Source: Sphingobium lactosutens
GTDB taxonomy: Bacteria; Pseudomonadota; Alphaproteobacteria; Sphingomonadales; Sphingomonadaceae
Length of the DNA stretch: 64,000 nucleotides
Direction: 5' to 3'
NCBI RefSeq assembly: GCF_013393185.1
Contig: NZ_QJQX01000054.1
Coordinates: forward strand, 310,001-374,000
Shown: positions 36,352-45,137 of the stretch, piece by piece
Layout: each line of letters opens with the position of its first letter
Numbering within the stretch: the first letter of the stretch is position 1
Position numbers and translations under genes: made by a program
Notes under the pieces: model-generated
The model's input: only the letters and a program-made list of their open reading frames with translations
Databases searched by the model: none
Told to the model about the DNA's origin: nothing

Positions 36352-36546
36352 CTAACTGCCATTTCGACGATCCTGGAGAAACGCTTCAAGTGAGGCGACC
36401 GGTATGAGCGTCATGCTGCCGACCTTGACGGTCTCGATCGCGCCCTCGGCGATAAGCAGGTAGAGCTTGGACCGCCCAATTCCAGTCATGCGGCAGGCAT
36501 CCTTGATCCGGACCGTGATGGGCGCCGGCGATGGATCGAGGCTCAT
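36352..36546 (-). CDS. AlpA/excisionase-type helix-turn-helix protein
   Basis: A 64-aa MerR-like HTH_17 protein: VRIKDACRMTGIGRSKLY is the helix-turn-helix, followed by the wing VGSMTLIPVASLEAFL. Such proteins act as excisionases or activators of integrase genes on islands. It overlaps the RHH gene by ATGA (36543-36546) and ends the mobilization operon. Confidence 0.82.
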   Translation of the reverse strand: MSLDPSPAPITVRIKDACRMTGIGRSKLYLLIAEGAIETVKVGSMTLIPVASLEAFLQDRRNGS

Positions 36547-36959
36547 GGCTGTTCCTCCTGTTTCACAAGGGCTGTCGCCGCGCCGCTGTCGGCACGCATC
36601 AACCGCCGCTCGACCAGTTCCATGAATCTGAGATAGCGGGTCTTTCCAAGCCGGGCGGTATCGCTGTCGAACGCGGGCTGATGGGCCACGAGCGTCAGTT
36701 GGTGAAGGATGAAGACGCCCAGCATCTCGGTCAGCACGTCAACCTTGCGCTCAAGCCGCTCGGCTGTGCGGTTCTGCCGGTCAAGTCGGGGTCCAAAGCG
36801 CTGGTCCAGTTCCTTAGCCCCCTTGCGGTCGAGCCAGGCATTGAGCGCGTCGGTCAGGATTTGCGTCTTCGACGTGCCCGGGCTCGCGGTCAGCGCATCC
36901 AGCTTCGCCGATAGGTCGTCGGGCAGGTAGAATTGATGGCGGGTCTTGAAGGTTTTCAT
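36543..36959 (-). CDS. Ribbon-helix-helix mobilization accessory protein
   Basis: A 138-aa protein starting MKTFKTRHQFYLPDDLSAKL, a ribbon-helix-helix DNA-binding domain of the CopG/TraD-like type, followed by helices (LDQRFGPRLDRQNRTAERLE) that may form a coiled coil. Located between relaxase and AlpA-like genes, it probably helps load the relaxase at oriT or regulates the mobilization genes. A longer upstream frame to 37169 is low-complexity and overlaps the relaxase, so it is not used. Confidence 0.78.
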   Translation of the reverse strand: MKTFKTRHQFYLPDDLSAKLDALTASPGTSKTQILTDALNAWLDRKGAKELDQRFGPRLDRQNRTAERLERKVDVLTEMLGVFILHQLTLVAHQPAFDSDTARLGKTRYLRFMELVERRLMRADSGAATALVKQEEQP

Positions 36960-37038
36960 GACCCGCAGGATCGGCCATGCTGGCCTTGGACGACAGTGCC
37001 TCCATGGTGCCGCCGGGTGCCTGTCGGAGGGCAGCCGG

Positions 37039-38973
37039 TCAGCTGATGCCCAGCCCCCTATTCCTGCTACCAATGGTCCAGTTGATCGGACCGTCGCGCA
37101 TGAGGCCCGATACTGGCTTGCCGATGGCCCGCTCGAGAACCGGCCGCCAGGGTACAAGGCTGAACTCATGCGCCTTCTCGATCACGGCATAGCGCTGGTC
37201 TCCGACCATGACAGCCCGCCGATAGACGCCCTCGATCATTTCGCCGCGCCGATGCGTGACATGCTGCAAGCCCGTCTCCTGCTCGATCTGCTGACTGGTC
37301 CGGCTGAGTTCGCGCTGCTGGAGAACCACAAGCAAGTCGCGGCGGAGGCGGGCAGCCTGCCCCTCCTGATCTGCCAGCCTTTGCTCGACGAGCCATGCCT
37401 GACGCTGGGCAAGGCCTTTCCTGACGTCCGCCCCAAACTCACCTGCCAGCTGCTGCGGCTGATCGCTGGCTATCTCGCGATCCAGCCATGTCGCGCCGTC
37501 ATGGTGCGGGAGCTGTTCGAGGGGCCGGACGGAGAGCGTCTCGATGCGGACCGGCAAGCGTCGGCTTTTCTCCCGTTCGTAGCGTTCGGCATCTGCCAGG
37601 TGATCCTGGCCGATCACCCAACTGCCATCGGGCTGTCGATCGGGTGCGCCGATCAGCCGCCGCATCGCCTCGAGACGACGGACATGCATCTCTGCTCGGC
37701 CCTGGGTCATTAGCGGGTCTTGTTTCATGTGGAGATCGATACTGTAGCGGCCCTGGTGATGGGCAGCGACCTGAGCCACGGCGCGATCGACATCGCGCAC
37801 GTCAATCGGCGCGGGCGACAGGCGAACGATGCTGCCGGTTGGGATAGCCTGCTGGTCTTCCCCGATATCGACATAGTGGCTGTGGCCATCAATGCCGTCG
37901 ATGACGAGATAGCGCCGGTCGCGATGCTCGTCGGAAAGACCAGCGGCGACGACCCTGCCGATAATCGCTTTGCCCTGCGCCGGATCGAACAGGGCATGGT
38001 TCTGGGGTGGGCGGTGAATGCCGGCCTCCCGAAGCTCCCGGTTCAGCGTCCTGATGATGTCGCCCCGCTCGCCCATGCGCCGCAGCCTGGGCTCCAGTTC
38101 GCGATCAAGCGTCCAGCGCCCGTTTCTGCCTTCCTCGGCAAGGCCGAGCCGGGACAGCGTGCGTAGCCGCCCAATGAGCGAAGCATGTTGGCCCGGATCG
38201 GCCTTGGTGACGATGATGACACCTTCTTCATTCGCCTCTCGCATCAATGCCCGATCGATGCTGGTGAAGCGCTCCTGCTCGACTTCCCTTGCCACGCTGG
38301 CAGCGATCTCTTGGCTAGTGCGAGGGCCAAGGTCGAGGGAGACGATCTCGGTCGCCCGGGTGCGAAGGCCCTGGGTCATATAGTCCCGGGCGATGACCAG
38401 GTCCTTGCCGGTCTCGTCCTTGCCGCGCACGATGACATGGCTGTGGGGGTGGCCGGTGTTGAAATGATCGACGGCCACCCAGTCGAGTTTCGTGCCCAGG
38501 TCTTTCTCGGCCTGGTCCATCAGGCGGCGGACTACGGGTTTCAGGTCATCATATTGCGCGCCGTCCTCCGGCGCGACGATGAAGCGGAACTGGTGGCGGT
38601 CGCCGGCTGAGCGTTCGAGGAAGGGATTGCCATCGACGCGGTCATCGTCGCGGCCATAGAGTGATCCGCGCTCGCTATCACGGGTCGTGCCGTCGCGCTG
38701 GAGATAGCGAAGATGGGTGGCGGCAGTCATGCCTTTGCCCAGCTTTACAATCCGGCTCTTCACCACCACGCGGCGGGCGCCGGCGCCTGACGAACCTCGG
38801 CCGAGGACCCGGCCGACGCCGTTGCCGCGACCGAGGCGCGCGCCGGTGAAGCGGCGCCCTGATCCGGCACCATGACCGCCCGCACGGCGGGCGCGTGCGA
38901 GGGTCTTTCCGACCGTTGGTGTGTCGCTGCCGATGCGGCCGAGCCAGAGGTCAAAATCATCGCTGCCGGCCAT
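37039..38973 (-). CDS. VirD2-like relaxase with DUF3363
   Basis: A 644-aa relaxase/mobilization nuclease. After a Gly/Arg-rich N-terminus, the relaxase core has VAVDHFNTGHPHSHVIVRG, carrying the three-histidine metal site, and an upstream tyrosine candidate in HLRYLQRDG. The C-terminal half is the DUF3363 region, with WLDREIA and the late FSLVPWRPVLE. It nicks one strand at oriT and pilots it through a helper's transfer apparatus. The ATG at 38973 has AAGGA before it; an in-frame ATG at 39042 would add 23 residues. It is 79 bases before the RHH gene start. Confidence 0.88.
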   Translation of the reverse strand: MAGSDDFDLWLGRIGSDTPTVGKTLARARRAGGHGAGSGRRFTGARLGRGNGVGRVLGRGSSGAGARRVVVKSRIVKLGKGMTAATHLRYLQRDGTTRDSERGSLYGRDDDRVDGNPFLERSAGDRHQFRFIVAPEDGAQYDDLKPVVRRLMDQAEKDLGTKLDWVAVDHFNTGHPHSHVIVRGKDETGKDLVIARDYMTQGLRTRATEIVSLDLGPRTSQEIAASVAREVEQERFTSIDRALMREANEEGVIIVTKADPGQHASLIGRLRTLSRLGLAEEGRNGRWTLDRELEPRLRRMGERGDIIRTLNRELREAGIHRPPQNHALFDPAQGKAIIGRVVAAGLSDEHRDRRYLVIDGIDGHSHYVDIGEDQQAIPTGSIVRLSPAPIDVRDVDRAVAQVAAHHQGRYSIDLHMKQDPLMTQGRAEMHVRRLEAMRRLIGAPDRQPDGSWVIGQDHLADAERYEREKSRRLPVRIETLSVRPLEQLPHHDGATWLDREIASDQPQQLAGEFGADVRKGLAQRQAWLVEQRLADQEGQAARLRRDLLVVLQQRELSRTSQQIEQETGLQHVTHRRGEMIEGVYRRAVMVGDQRYAVIEKAHEFSLVPWRPVLERAIGKPVSGLMRDGPINWTIGSRNRGLGIS

Positions 38974-39409
38974 GTCGTGATCCTTCCCGCAGAAAGCAGG
39001 AAAGGATGGGAAGCCGCCTGCCCAGGCTTCAAGGGCCTCCATCGGGAGGGCAGGAAACGCGGCGTTCTCGAGCGATATGGAGGCACCGGCTTCGGCATGC
39101 CTCCATCAGAAACCCTGTGCAGGCGCCATTCCCGGCCGCCTCAGGAGGCAGGGCTTTAATCTTGCCGTCCCTTATGTTTATGAAATTCTAAGCTTTCCCT
39201 GTTGAGAACCCAGTAACCAATTGGCAGGATCGCACCTGAAAAGGAGCGGAACCTTGTCAAAAATCGGCGATGCGAACGCTGCATTTTGGCCGCCGAATGG
39301 GGCCGATTAAACTGCCGTAGTCGAATAGATTTCTAGCGTATCTCGCTTCAAAAAAAGCAACCTTACAGTGACAAATGCTGACCCATTGCGTCGGCTAAAT
39401 GCCCAAAAT
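38974..39409. other. Non-coding region upstream of relaxase, possible oriT
   Basis: About 436 bases, AT-richer after 39170. At 39138-39149 an inverted repeat GCCTC-AG-GAGGC stands ten bases before AATCTTGCC, similar to the P-type nick core ATCCTG/C. This position, directly upstream of the relaxase, is where an oriT is usually found. The match is partial. No gene is seen in the region. Confidence 0.3.
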
Positions 39410-39658
39410 CTACTGCAGATTATTCTCGAAGACCGTCTCGTCGAATAGCGCTTGAGGGCTAACTTCGAGCGCTTGGCTGAGGCTCCAGATCGTTAATAGC
39501 GTGGCATTTTGCTCGCCACGTTCGATCAAGCCGACATGGGCCCGATCAACGCCCATACGCGCGCCAATCTCTTCCTGACTCAGCCCTCGTTCCGTGCGGT
39601 AACGACGGACATTGGCTCCTACCAGTCTGCGAATGTCCATCCGCAGGGTAGAAGACAA
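39410..39658 (-). CDS. XRE-family transcriptional regulator
   Basis: An 82-aa Cro/C1-type regulator: VGANVRRYRTERGLSQEEIGARMG, here noted in pieces as VRRYRTERGLSQEEIG, and the recognition region VDRAHVGLIERGEQN, followed by a fifth helix LLTIWSLSQALEVSP. It is divergent from the small gene at 39716 and a 12-base palindrome covers the shared promoter, so it probably autoregulates and represses that gene. Starts at residue 1 or at Met7. Confidence 0.85.
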   Translation of the reverse strand: MSSTLRMDIRRLVGANVRRYRTERGLSQEEIGARMGVDRAHVGLIERGEQNATLLTIWSLSQALEVSPQALFDETVFENNLQ

Positions 39659-39677
39659 AGGCGTACTTCCGTGCTAC

Positions 39678-39689
39678 GTATTATAATAC
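39678..39689. promoter_or_regulatory. Palindrome over the divergent XRE promoter
   Basis: GTATTATAATAC is a perfect 12-base palindrome that contains TATAAT. It lies in the 57-base gap between the XRE gene and the divergent small gene, the expected site for XRE binding. Confidence 0.45.
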
Positions 39690-39715
39690 TCATCACGAGA
39701 AAACGAAGGCATGTC

Positions 39716-39925
39716 ATGGGCAATGTTGTAACGGAAAGCAGCACCGGCTGGCGCCACATCTCCGAACTGCCTACCGATCGCAAGGACGGTCGCCGTATGC
39801 TGCTTTGGGATGAGGATCTGCCTGTCATAGGCCGCTGGGATTCCGAACGTGACGGTTGGGAAGATCCTGAGAGCATGAGCATGTACGAAGACATCGCCCT
39901 CTGGGCTGACATCCTCGCTCCGTAG
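39716..39925 (+). CDS. Small phage/island-type protein of unknown function
   Basis: A 69-aa protein with the pattern WRHISELPTDRKDGRRMLLW, VIGRWDSERDGWEDP, reminiscent of DUF551-like small phage proteins. The ATG has GAAGG eight bases before it. Divergent from the XRE regulator. Function unknown. Confidence 0.6.
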   Translation: MGNVVTESSTGWRHISELPTDRKDGRRMLLWDEDLPVIGRWDSERDGWEDPESMSMYEDIALWADILAP

Positions 39926-40363
39926 TAACGGCCGGATCAGCCCGCGATACGCGCCCACCGTGGCGAAAATTACGTTGATCTCTGTCACGGCTGGGACATT
40001 TTGCTCCGTCTGCTTTGGAGCGCAGAATTCCAGAATCCAGACGTTCGCAAGGCGCGACTCATGACAGTAATGCGCGCACTGCCACCTACTTGAATATAGC
40101 CGTATGATGACTGGACTTGCGATGTTCTTGCGAGACCATAAACGTCTGTCTCGCATGGAACGACCTCACCATAGACATTTCCGGCGACCAGTTCGGCTGG
40201 CCTATGGTGGTCTTAAAACGCCTCTCGATCACACACGAGGGGAGGCGAGTTGCGACATCCCTCCCGTCTCAGCCGGAAATGGTGTCGCCAGCAATGTGCG
40301 GATATATGGGTTACCGCCCAGCAATACCTTTAAGCATGTAAACAGCAAAACGAAGAGGCCAGA
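39926..40363. other. Island region without a confident gene
   Basis: About 438 bases. A plus-strand frame at 40117-40341 beginning at TTG (CETINVCLAWNDLTIDISGD) has protein-like composition and could be a small gene, but there is no clear ribosome site or recognised motif. No RNA gene or repeat noticed. Confidence 0.3.
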
Positions 40364-40780
40364 GTGGTAAAATCCTTGAAGCGCGACATGGATATGGTTC
40401 GTGATCTTCTCCTCAAGATCGAGCAAGGCAAGACCGTCTTTCAGATACTTGATCCTGCATCGGCTGAGGCCCTCGGGATCGAGCCTGAAGAACCGATGAC
40501 GGGGGAAGAGGCCGACAAGCTTGCTCTGCATCTCGATCTCCTTGCGGACGCCGGCTTCATCACTGTAAGGCGCATGTCGGGAGGCTATTGGCAGATATCA
40601 GGCATTAACTGGTCAGGTCATGATTTCATCGACAGCGTTCGAGATCCAAAAATCTGGCATGCAACCAAGGAGGCCGCCACAAAAGCTGGGGGCTTCAGCG
40701 TCGAACTGCTGACGGAGCTCGCCAAGGGGCTTTTAAAGACACAGCTAGAGAAATTCACCGGCGTAAAAATCGACCTGTAG
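40364..40780 (+). CDS. DUF2513-like protein
   Basis: A 138-aa protein whose N-terminus KRDMDMVRDLLLKIEQGK matches DUF2513 proteins of phages and islands, followed by HLDLLADAGFI and a winged-helix-like end. The start is GTG with AGAGG upstream. DUF2513 proteins have no known function; the fold looks like a small winged helix. It is a single gene here, on the strand opposite to the relaxase. Confidence 0.7.
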   Translation: MVKSLKRDMDMVRDLLLKIEQGKTVFQILDPASAEALGIEPEEPMTGEEADKLALHLDLLADAGFITVRRMSGGYWQISGINWSGHDFIDSVRDPKIWHATKEAATKAGGFSVELLTELAKGLLKTQLEKFTGVKIDL

Positions 40781-40837
40781 GCTATCCATCAAACTTATGC
40801 GTCGGAATCAGACCGTGATGAAATGGAGGTTTCCATC

Positions 40838-41095
40838 ATGGAGAAGCGGGCCGGCAAAAGCATAAGTCCGCCCCAGGGCGGACACCGTTGCAATGGCCCA
40901 AGCTGCACCTCAAACGCGCTGATCAAGGCCCATATCATTCCGGCTGGATTTGCGCGGACCCTGCACCGTGACGGTGGCCATAATCTGTTAGTATCGAGCG
41001 ATGGCGCGCGACGAGCGCGCCATCAACTGGGTACATTCGACAAGACGATACTCTGCGCTGAGTGCGACCGACACCTCGGCGGACTTGACGAATAG
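40838..41095 (+). pseudogene. 3'-truncated zinc-finger/HNH-like protein gene
   Basis: The first 85 codons of a larger protein. Cysteines in CNGPSC and CAEC plus AHIIPAGF suggest a zinc-bound HNH-like fold. The frame stops immediately after CDRHLGGLDE, where intact relatives would be expected to continue, at the same point where the facing integrase gene loses homology. The ATG at 40838 has GGAGG ten bases before it. The gene was probably cut by the deletion that fused it to the integrase remnant. Confidence 0.55.
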
Positions 41096-41767
41096 CGCAA
41101 GCCGGCTGAAGGATTCCCGCTCCGTGAGCCTCACCATGAAAGCGGGCACCTTCGCATAGGCCATGGCTGCGAAATGCCCCTCCTTCTTGGGCTGTCGCGG
41201 AAGCCCCTTGGTGATCGCTCGCATCGGCGCTTCAGTCTCGCGATAGCCCGAAGCATAAGCCCAATCGAGAACGGTGCCGATCCGCTGCCGAACCCGTCGC
41301 GCCGTCTCGGGCTTGGCGAGCCAGATATCCGACAGGACGTTCCGGATCATGGGCCCTGTAATCTCATGAACCTGCACATGGCCGATCTGCGGGAACACAT
41401 AAGTCTCGAGCGTCTGGAGCCACTGCTTCTCGTGCTTCTCATTCCGCCATGTCTTGCTGTGCGCAGCGATCACCCTGGCCGCCGCCTGCCGGAATGTGGG
41501 AATGCCCTGCGCCTTGCGCCGCTCGAATATCGGATCCAGCCCGAGTTCGACCCAGGTGCGAATTTCTCGTGCCCGCTCTCGGGCCGTCGCCAGCGAAACT
41601 TTGGACGCGCTGCCCAGGCCAAAGTCGCGCCGGTTGCCATTCTTCTGCACCCGGCACATCCAGCTCTTGCCGCCGCCAGGCTGAATCACAAGAAACAGGC
41701 CGTCGCCATCGCCGAGCCGCCCGGGGCGTGTTGCTGCCTTCACAGCGGTAGCGGAGAGCTTTCCCAT
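40988..41767 (-). pseudogene. Tyrosine integrase (P4 type), C-terminally truncated
   Basis: The protein begins MGKLSATAVKAATRPG and carries the arm-binding DUF4102 domain and most of the core-binding domain (WLQTLETYVFPQIG, RVRQRIGTVLDWAYASG). Real similarity ends near RESFSRLAL (about 41095); the remaining residues to the stop at 40988 are read antisense to the neighbouring gene. The catalytic domain with the R-H-R-Y tetrad is missing, so it cannot recombine. Its position 145 bases from the tRNA-Ser 3' end is normal for such islands. Intact relatives are about 400 aa. Confidence 0.82.
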
Positions 41768-41908
41768 GCCACCAAATCTCCCACATTCTTTCCCACATTT
41801 CCAATCGGTCACCGGTGGACTGGCAGGGATGAACGTGAATGCGAATCACGCTAAAAGCCGCAGAAAAGCTGGGCTTTAGTGATTCGGGACGGATGTGAAA
41901 GGACAGGG

Positions 41909-41930
41909 TGGTGGCGGAGCGGGAGGGATT
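41909..41930. repeat. Right attachment site at tRNA-Ser 3' end
   Basis: The right copy of the direct repeat, 18 bases identical to 32967-32984. It covers the last bases of the tRNA-Ser gene, so integration here keeps the tRNA intact. Confidence 0.85.
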
Positions 41931-42002
41931 CGAACCCTCGATACGCTTTTGACGTATACTCACTTTCCAGGCGAGCGCCTTCGACCACTCGGCCACCGCT
42001 CC
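41912..42002 (-). tRNA. tRNA-Ser (GGA)
   Basis: A 91-base class II tRNA. The acceptor stem GGAGCGG pairs with CCGCTCC, the 3' CCA is encoded, the anticodon loop CTGGAAA gives GGA, a long variable arm follows, and the T-loop is GGTTCGAATCC. Reads UCC and UCU serine codons. It is the insertion target of the island. Confidence 0.96.
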
Positions 42003-42103
42003 GCATGCACTGGAGGCGGCTCCCTATCGTGCGTCGGGCGGCTAGGCAAGGGGCATTGAATAGAGGACTTTACTTTATCCGGGGCGCCCTGTTTGATCGT
42101 GCC

Positions 42104-43033
42104 ATGACCTATCGCCTCCGCGCCGGACTGCTCGCCGCCCTGATCGCTACCCCGGCCCTTGCCGCCGATCCGCCCGCCGATCCACCCACCCAGCCTCCTG
42201 TCACGCCGGCTGCGGTCGTCGCGCAGGCGCCCGCCGCCACCTGGCAGGCGATTGCCGATGACGAACTGCTGGTGATGACCATCGAGGGCGGCAGGCGGGT
42301 TGTCATCCAGCTCGCGCCGGCCTTCTCGCCGCGCCATGTCGCCAATATTCAGGCGCTGGCGAAGGCGCATTGGTGGGACGGCACCAGCATCAACCGGGTG
42401 CAGGACAATTATGTCGCGCAATGGGGCGATGCGACCGAAAAGAAGCCGATGCCGCCCGGCCTGTCCGTCACCAGCGCGGACGACTATGCGCTGCCGATCG
42501 CGAACCGGCGCCTGGCCGTCACGCCCTTGCCCTATCCCGATGCCTATGCGCCCTCGACCGGTTTCGTGGGGGGCTGGCCGGTAGCGATGGACGGCTCTTC
42601 GGCCTGGGTGCCGCATTGCTATGGCTATGTCGGCGTAGGCCGCAACGTCTCGCCCGATGCGGGGACGGGCGCGGAACTTTATGCGGTGATCGGTCAGGCG
42701 CCGCGCCAGCTCGACCGTAATATCGCCGTCGTGGGACGCGTGGTCGAGGGCATGGCCCATCTGTCCAGCCTGCCGCGCGGGTCGGGCGAACTCGGCTTCT
42801 ACACGCCCAAGGAGCATCAGGTGCCGATCCTGTCATTGCGTCTGGCGAGCGAACTGCCCGAGGCCGAACAGCCGCATTTCCAGCAGATGGACGTCGCTTC
42901 GCCTAGCTTCGCCGACTATCTGCGGCTGCGCGCAAACCGGAAGGATGATTTCTACGACCGTCCAGCTGGCGGGGTCGATATATGCAATGCCCCAGTCCCC
43001 GTCAGAGCTGTGCCGGTCAGGGCTGTGCCCTGA
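42104..43033 (+). CDS. Exported cyclophilin-type peptidyl-prolyl isomerase
   Basis: A 309-aa protein with a signal peptide (MTYRLRAGLLAALIATPALA). The cyclophilin domain shows IQLAPAFSPRHVANI, WWDGTSINRVQDNYVAQWGD in two parts, and VVGRVVEGM near the end. It should assist folding in the periplasm. The domain is longer than minimal cyclophilins because of an insertion around residues 130-190. The ATG at 42104 begins the signal peptide; the longer frame through the tRNA is rejected. It overlaps the end of the convergent Lrp gene by 17 bases. Confidence 0.86.
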   Translation: MTYRLRAGLLAALIATPALAADPPADPPTQPPVTPAAVVAQAPAATWQAIADDELLVMTIEGGRRVVIQLAPAFSPRHVANIQALAKAHWWDGTSINRVQDNYVAQWGDATEKKPMPPGLSVTSADDYALPIANRRLAVTPLPYPDAYAPSTGFVGGWPVAMDGSSAWVPHCYGYVGVGRNVSPDAGTGAELYAVIGQAPRQLDRNIAVVGRVVEGMAHLSSLPRGSGELGFYTPKEHQVPILSLRLASELPEAEQPHFQQMDVASPSFADYLRLRANRKDDFYDRPAGGVDICNAPVPVRAVPVRAVP

Positions 43034-43490
43034 GGCCGCGGAGCCGATAGCCGCGCCAGTCGCGGATGCGGCGGATGGCGAAGCTGGTGCGGATCGCCGA
43101 CACGCCGGGCAGGCGGGCCAGGCAATCGCGATGGACATCGTCGAATCCCTTGAGGTCGGCGGCGGCGACGCGGAGCAGATAGTCGGCCTGACCCGCCATC
43201 AGATGACATTCCAATATCTCGGGGAAATCGGCAACGGCCGCTTCGAAGCGGTCCATCGCCTCATGGCTCTGGCTGGTCAGCGAGATTTCGACGAAGGCGT
43301 GCAGGTCGAGGCCCAGCACGACCGGATCTAGCCGGGCGGCATAGCCGGAGATCACGCCTGAATCCTCCAGCGCCTTGACCCGGCGGTGACAGGCGGAGGC
43401 GGACAGGCCGATCAACTCGCTCAATTCCTGCATAGACCGCTGCGAATCGGCCTGAAGCGCTTCCATGATCGCGACGTCGAACCGATCCAT
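43017..43490 (-). CDS. Lrp/AsnC-family transcriptional regulator
   Basis: A 157-aa regulator of standard length. Helix-turn-helix: MQELSELIGLSASACHRRVKAL (residues 20-41, noted as SELIGLSASACHRRVKAL), then an RAM ligand domain with FVEISLTSQS and HLMAGQADYLLRV. It is divergent from alanine dehydrogenase, an arrangement in which such regulators (AldR type) activate or repress ald in response to alanine. Confidence 0.9.
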   Translation of the reverse strand: MDRFDVAIMEALQADSQRSMQELSELIGLSASACHRRVKALEDSGVISGYAARLDPVVLGLDLHAFVEISLTSQSHEAMDRFEAAVADFPEILECHLMAGQADYLLRVAAADLKGFDDVHRDCLARLPGVSAIRTSFAIRRIRDWRGYRLRGLRAQP

Positions 43491-43652
43491 GCAATGAAAT
43501 CCCGCTGATTGGACTAAGTTCGGGATAACATCCCGTGCGCGGCTGTCAAAGATCCAAAATCAGGGAACATTCGCTGCCCGACCCGCGCTATCATCGGGAC
43601 ATGGCAGCGTGATCCTGTTCACGCCAAGCTTCTGGCCAGCTTCTGGAGAGTC

Positions 43653-44771
43653 ATGATGATCGTCGGCACCGTCAAAGAGATCAAGAATCACGAATATCGC
43701 GTCGGCCTGGCGCCCGAGAGCGTGCATGAGCTGACTGCCCATGGCCATCGCGTACTGGTGGAAACCGGCGCAGGCGAAGGCATCGGCGCAAGCGATGCGC
43801 TGTATGAAAAGGCCGGCGCCGAAATCGTCGCCAGCGCCGCCGATATTTTCGGCGCCGCCGAGATGATCGTGAAGGTCAAGGAACCGCAGCCGCAGGAGCG
43901 CGCCATGCTGCGCCCCGGCCAGATCCTCTACACCTATCTCCATCTCGCGCCCGATCCCGAGCAGACCCGCGACCTGATCGCCAGCGGCGCGACCTGCATC
44001 GCCTATGAAACCGTGACCGACGCGTCGGGCGGCCTGCCGCTGCTGAAGCCCATGAGCCAGGTTGCCGGCCGCATGGCGATCCAGGCGGGCGCGACCGCGC
44101 TGGAAAAGGCGCATGGCGGTCGCGGCGTGCTGCTGGGCGGCGTGCCGGGCGTGCTGCCTGCCAAGGTCGTGGTGATCGGCGGCGGCGTCGTCGGCTTCAA
44201 CGCGGCGCAGATGGCGGCTGGCCTCGGCGCCGACGTCACCATCCTCGACCGCAGCCCCGAAGTGCTGGAAAAGCTGGGCATGTATTTCGAAGCGCGGGCC
44301 AAGACCCGTTTCTCCAACCGCGCGAACCTTGCCGAATGCGTGGCCGAGGCGGACCTGGTCGTCGGCGCGGTGCTGATCCCCGGCGCGGCCGCGCCCAAGC
44401 TGGTCAGCGCGGAAATGCTCAAGACCATGAAGAAGGGCGCAGTGCTGGTCGACGTCGCGATCGATCAGGGCGGCTGCTTCGAAACCAGCCACGCCACCAC
44501 CCATGCCGAACCGACCTATGTCATCGACGGCGTCGTCCATTATTGCGTCGCCAACATGCCGGGCGCGGTCGCGCGCACCAGCACCTATGCGCTCAATAAC
44601 GTGACGCTGCCCCACGCGCTGCGCATCGCCGAACTGGGCTGGAAGGAAGCGCTGCGCCGCGATCCGCATCTGCGCGAAGGCCTCAACGTCTGGGACGGCA
44701 AGGTCACTTATCAGGCCGTCGCCGAAGATCTGGGCCTGCCCTACACCCCGGCGGAAGACGCGATCGCCTGA
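43653..44771 (+). CDS. ald: Alanine dehydrogenase
   Basis: A 372-aa enzyme of typical family length, interconverting L-alanine and pyruvate plus ammonia with NAD. It starts with the conserved [15 protein letters not shown], has the substrate-binding VKVKEPQ (Lys near 74) and YLHLAPD (His near 96), and a Rossmann motif [12 protein letters not shown]. The last part shows [13 protein letters not shown]. The first of two adjacent ATG codons is used. A strong terminator follows at 44820. Confidence 0.95.
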   Translation: MMIVGTVKEIKNHEYRVGLAPESVHELTAHGHRVLVETGAGEGIGASDALYEKAGAEIVASAADIFGAAEMIVKVKEPQPQERAMLRPGQILYTYLHLAPDPEQTRDLIASGATCIAYETVTDASGGLPLLKPMSQVAGRMAIQAGATALEKAHGGRGVLLGGVPGVLPAKVVVIGGGVVGFNAAQMAAGLGADVTILDRSPEVLEKLGMYFEARAKTRFSNRANLAECVAEADLVVGAVLIPGAAAPKLVSAEMLKTMKKGAVLVDVAIDQGGCFETSHATTHAEPTYVIDGVVHYCVANMPGAVARTSTYALNNVTLPHALRIAELGWKEALRRDPHLREGLNVWDGKVTYQAVAEDLGLPYTPAEDAIA

Positions 44772-44819
44772 TTGGCACGTCTCGGTTTCCCGGCGCGCCG
44801 ATGAGCGCCGGCCAAAAGC

Positions 44820-44860
44820 GGCGCCAGCCCTCCCTTGGGGCTGGCGCCCTTTATTTTTCC
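44820..44860 (+). terminator. Rho-independent terminator after ald
   Basis: Perfect 11-base arms GGCGCCAGCCC / GGGCTGGCGCC (44820-44830, 44838-44848), 7-base loop, then CTTTATTTTT. Confidence 0.9.
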
Positions 44861-45137
44861 AGCGCCCTGCCTGCTCCAGCCAAGAGCCACCGCCCGATTC
44901 TCCGCCATTGTTTCCCGATTGCATCCAACTTTGGCATAAGGACGGTGCGGGTTCCCGCCTTTCGTTCGTCTAATCGGGCAGGGGGACATGACCACATGCC
45001 CCCCATGCAGCTTGATTCCGCCGAAGAGAGGCATGGTCTAACGTCATGGTCGATTTACCCACATTCGCCGCCTTGATCCGCAAAGGCGAACGCAGCAACA
45101 TGCGCGCTGGCCGCACTGGGCAGGAAGGGGCGCGCTG

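Larger units (their letters stand above)
32967..41930. mobile_element. Mobilizable genomic island in tRNA-Ser(GGA)
   Basis: A segment of about 9 kb bounded by a direct repeat (32967-32988 and 41909-41930), the right copy being the 3' end of the tRNA-Ser gene. It contains a P4-type integrase remnant next to the tRNA, a VirD2-like relaxase with RHH and AlpA-like genes, an XRE regulator, small unknowns and an sce7726-sce7725-RES operon. Base composition is visibly less GC-rich than the flanks, most clearly at 32940-33260 and 39180-40450. No transfer (type IV secretion) genes are present, so it would be mobilizable rather than self-transmissible, and the truncated integrase suggests it is now fixed. 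Confidence 0.85.

Noticed and set aside
40104..40370. 88-codon frame in the island gap
   Set aside because: Composition is basic and irregular, there is no ribosome site, and a competing frame at 40117 looks more protein-like; neither is secure.
41879..42103. N-terminal extension of the cyclophilin gene through the tRNA
   Set aside because: It would translate the tRNA-Ser gene; the ATG at 42104 starts a proper signal peptide.
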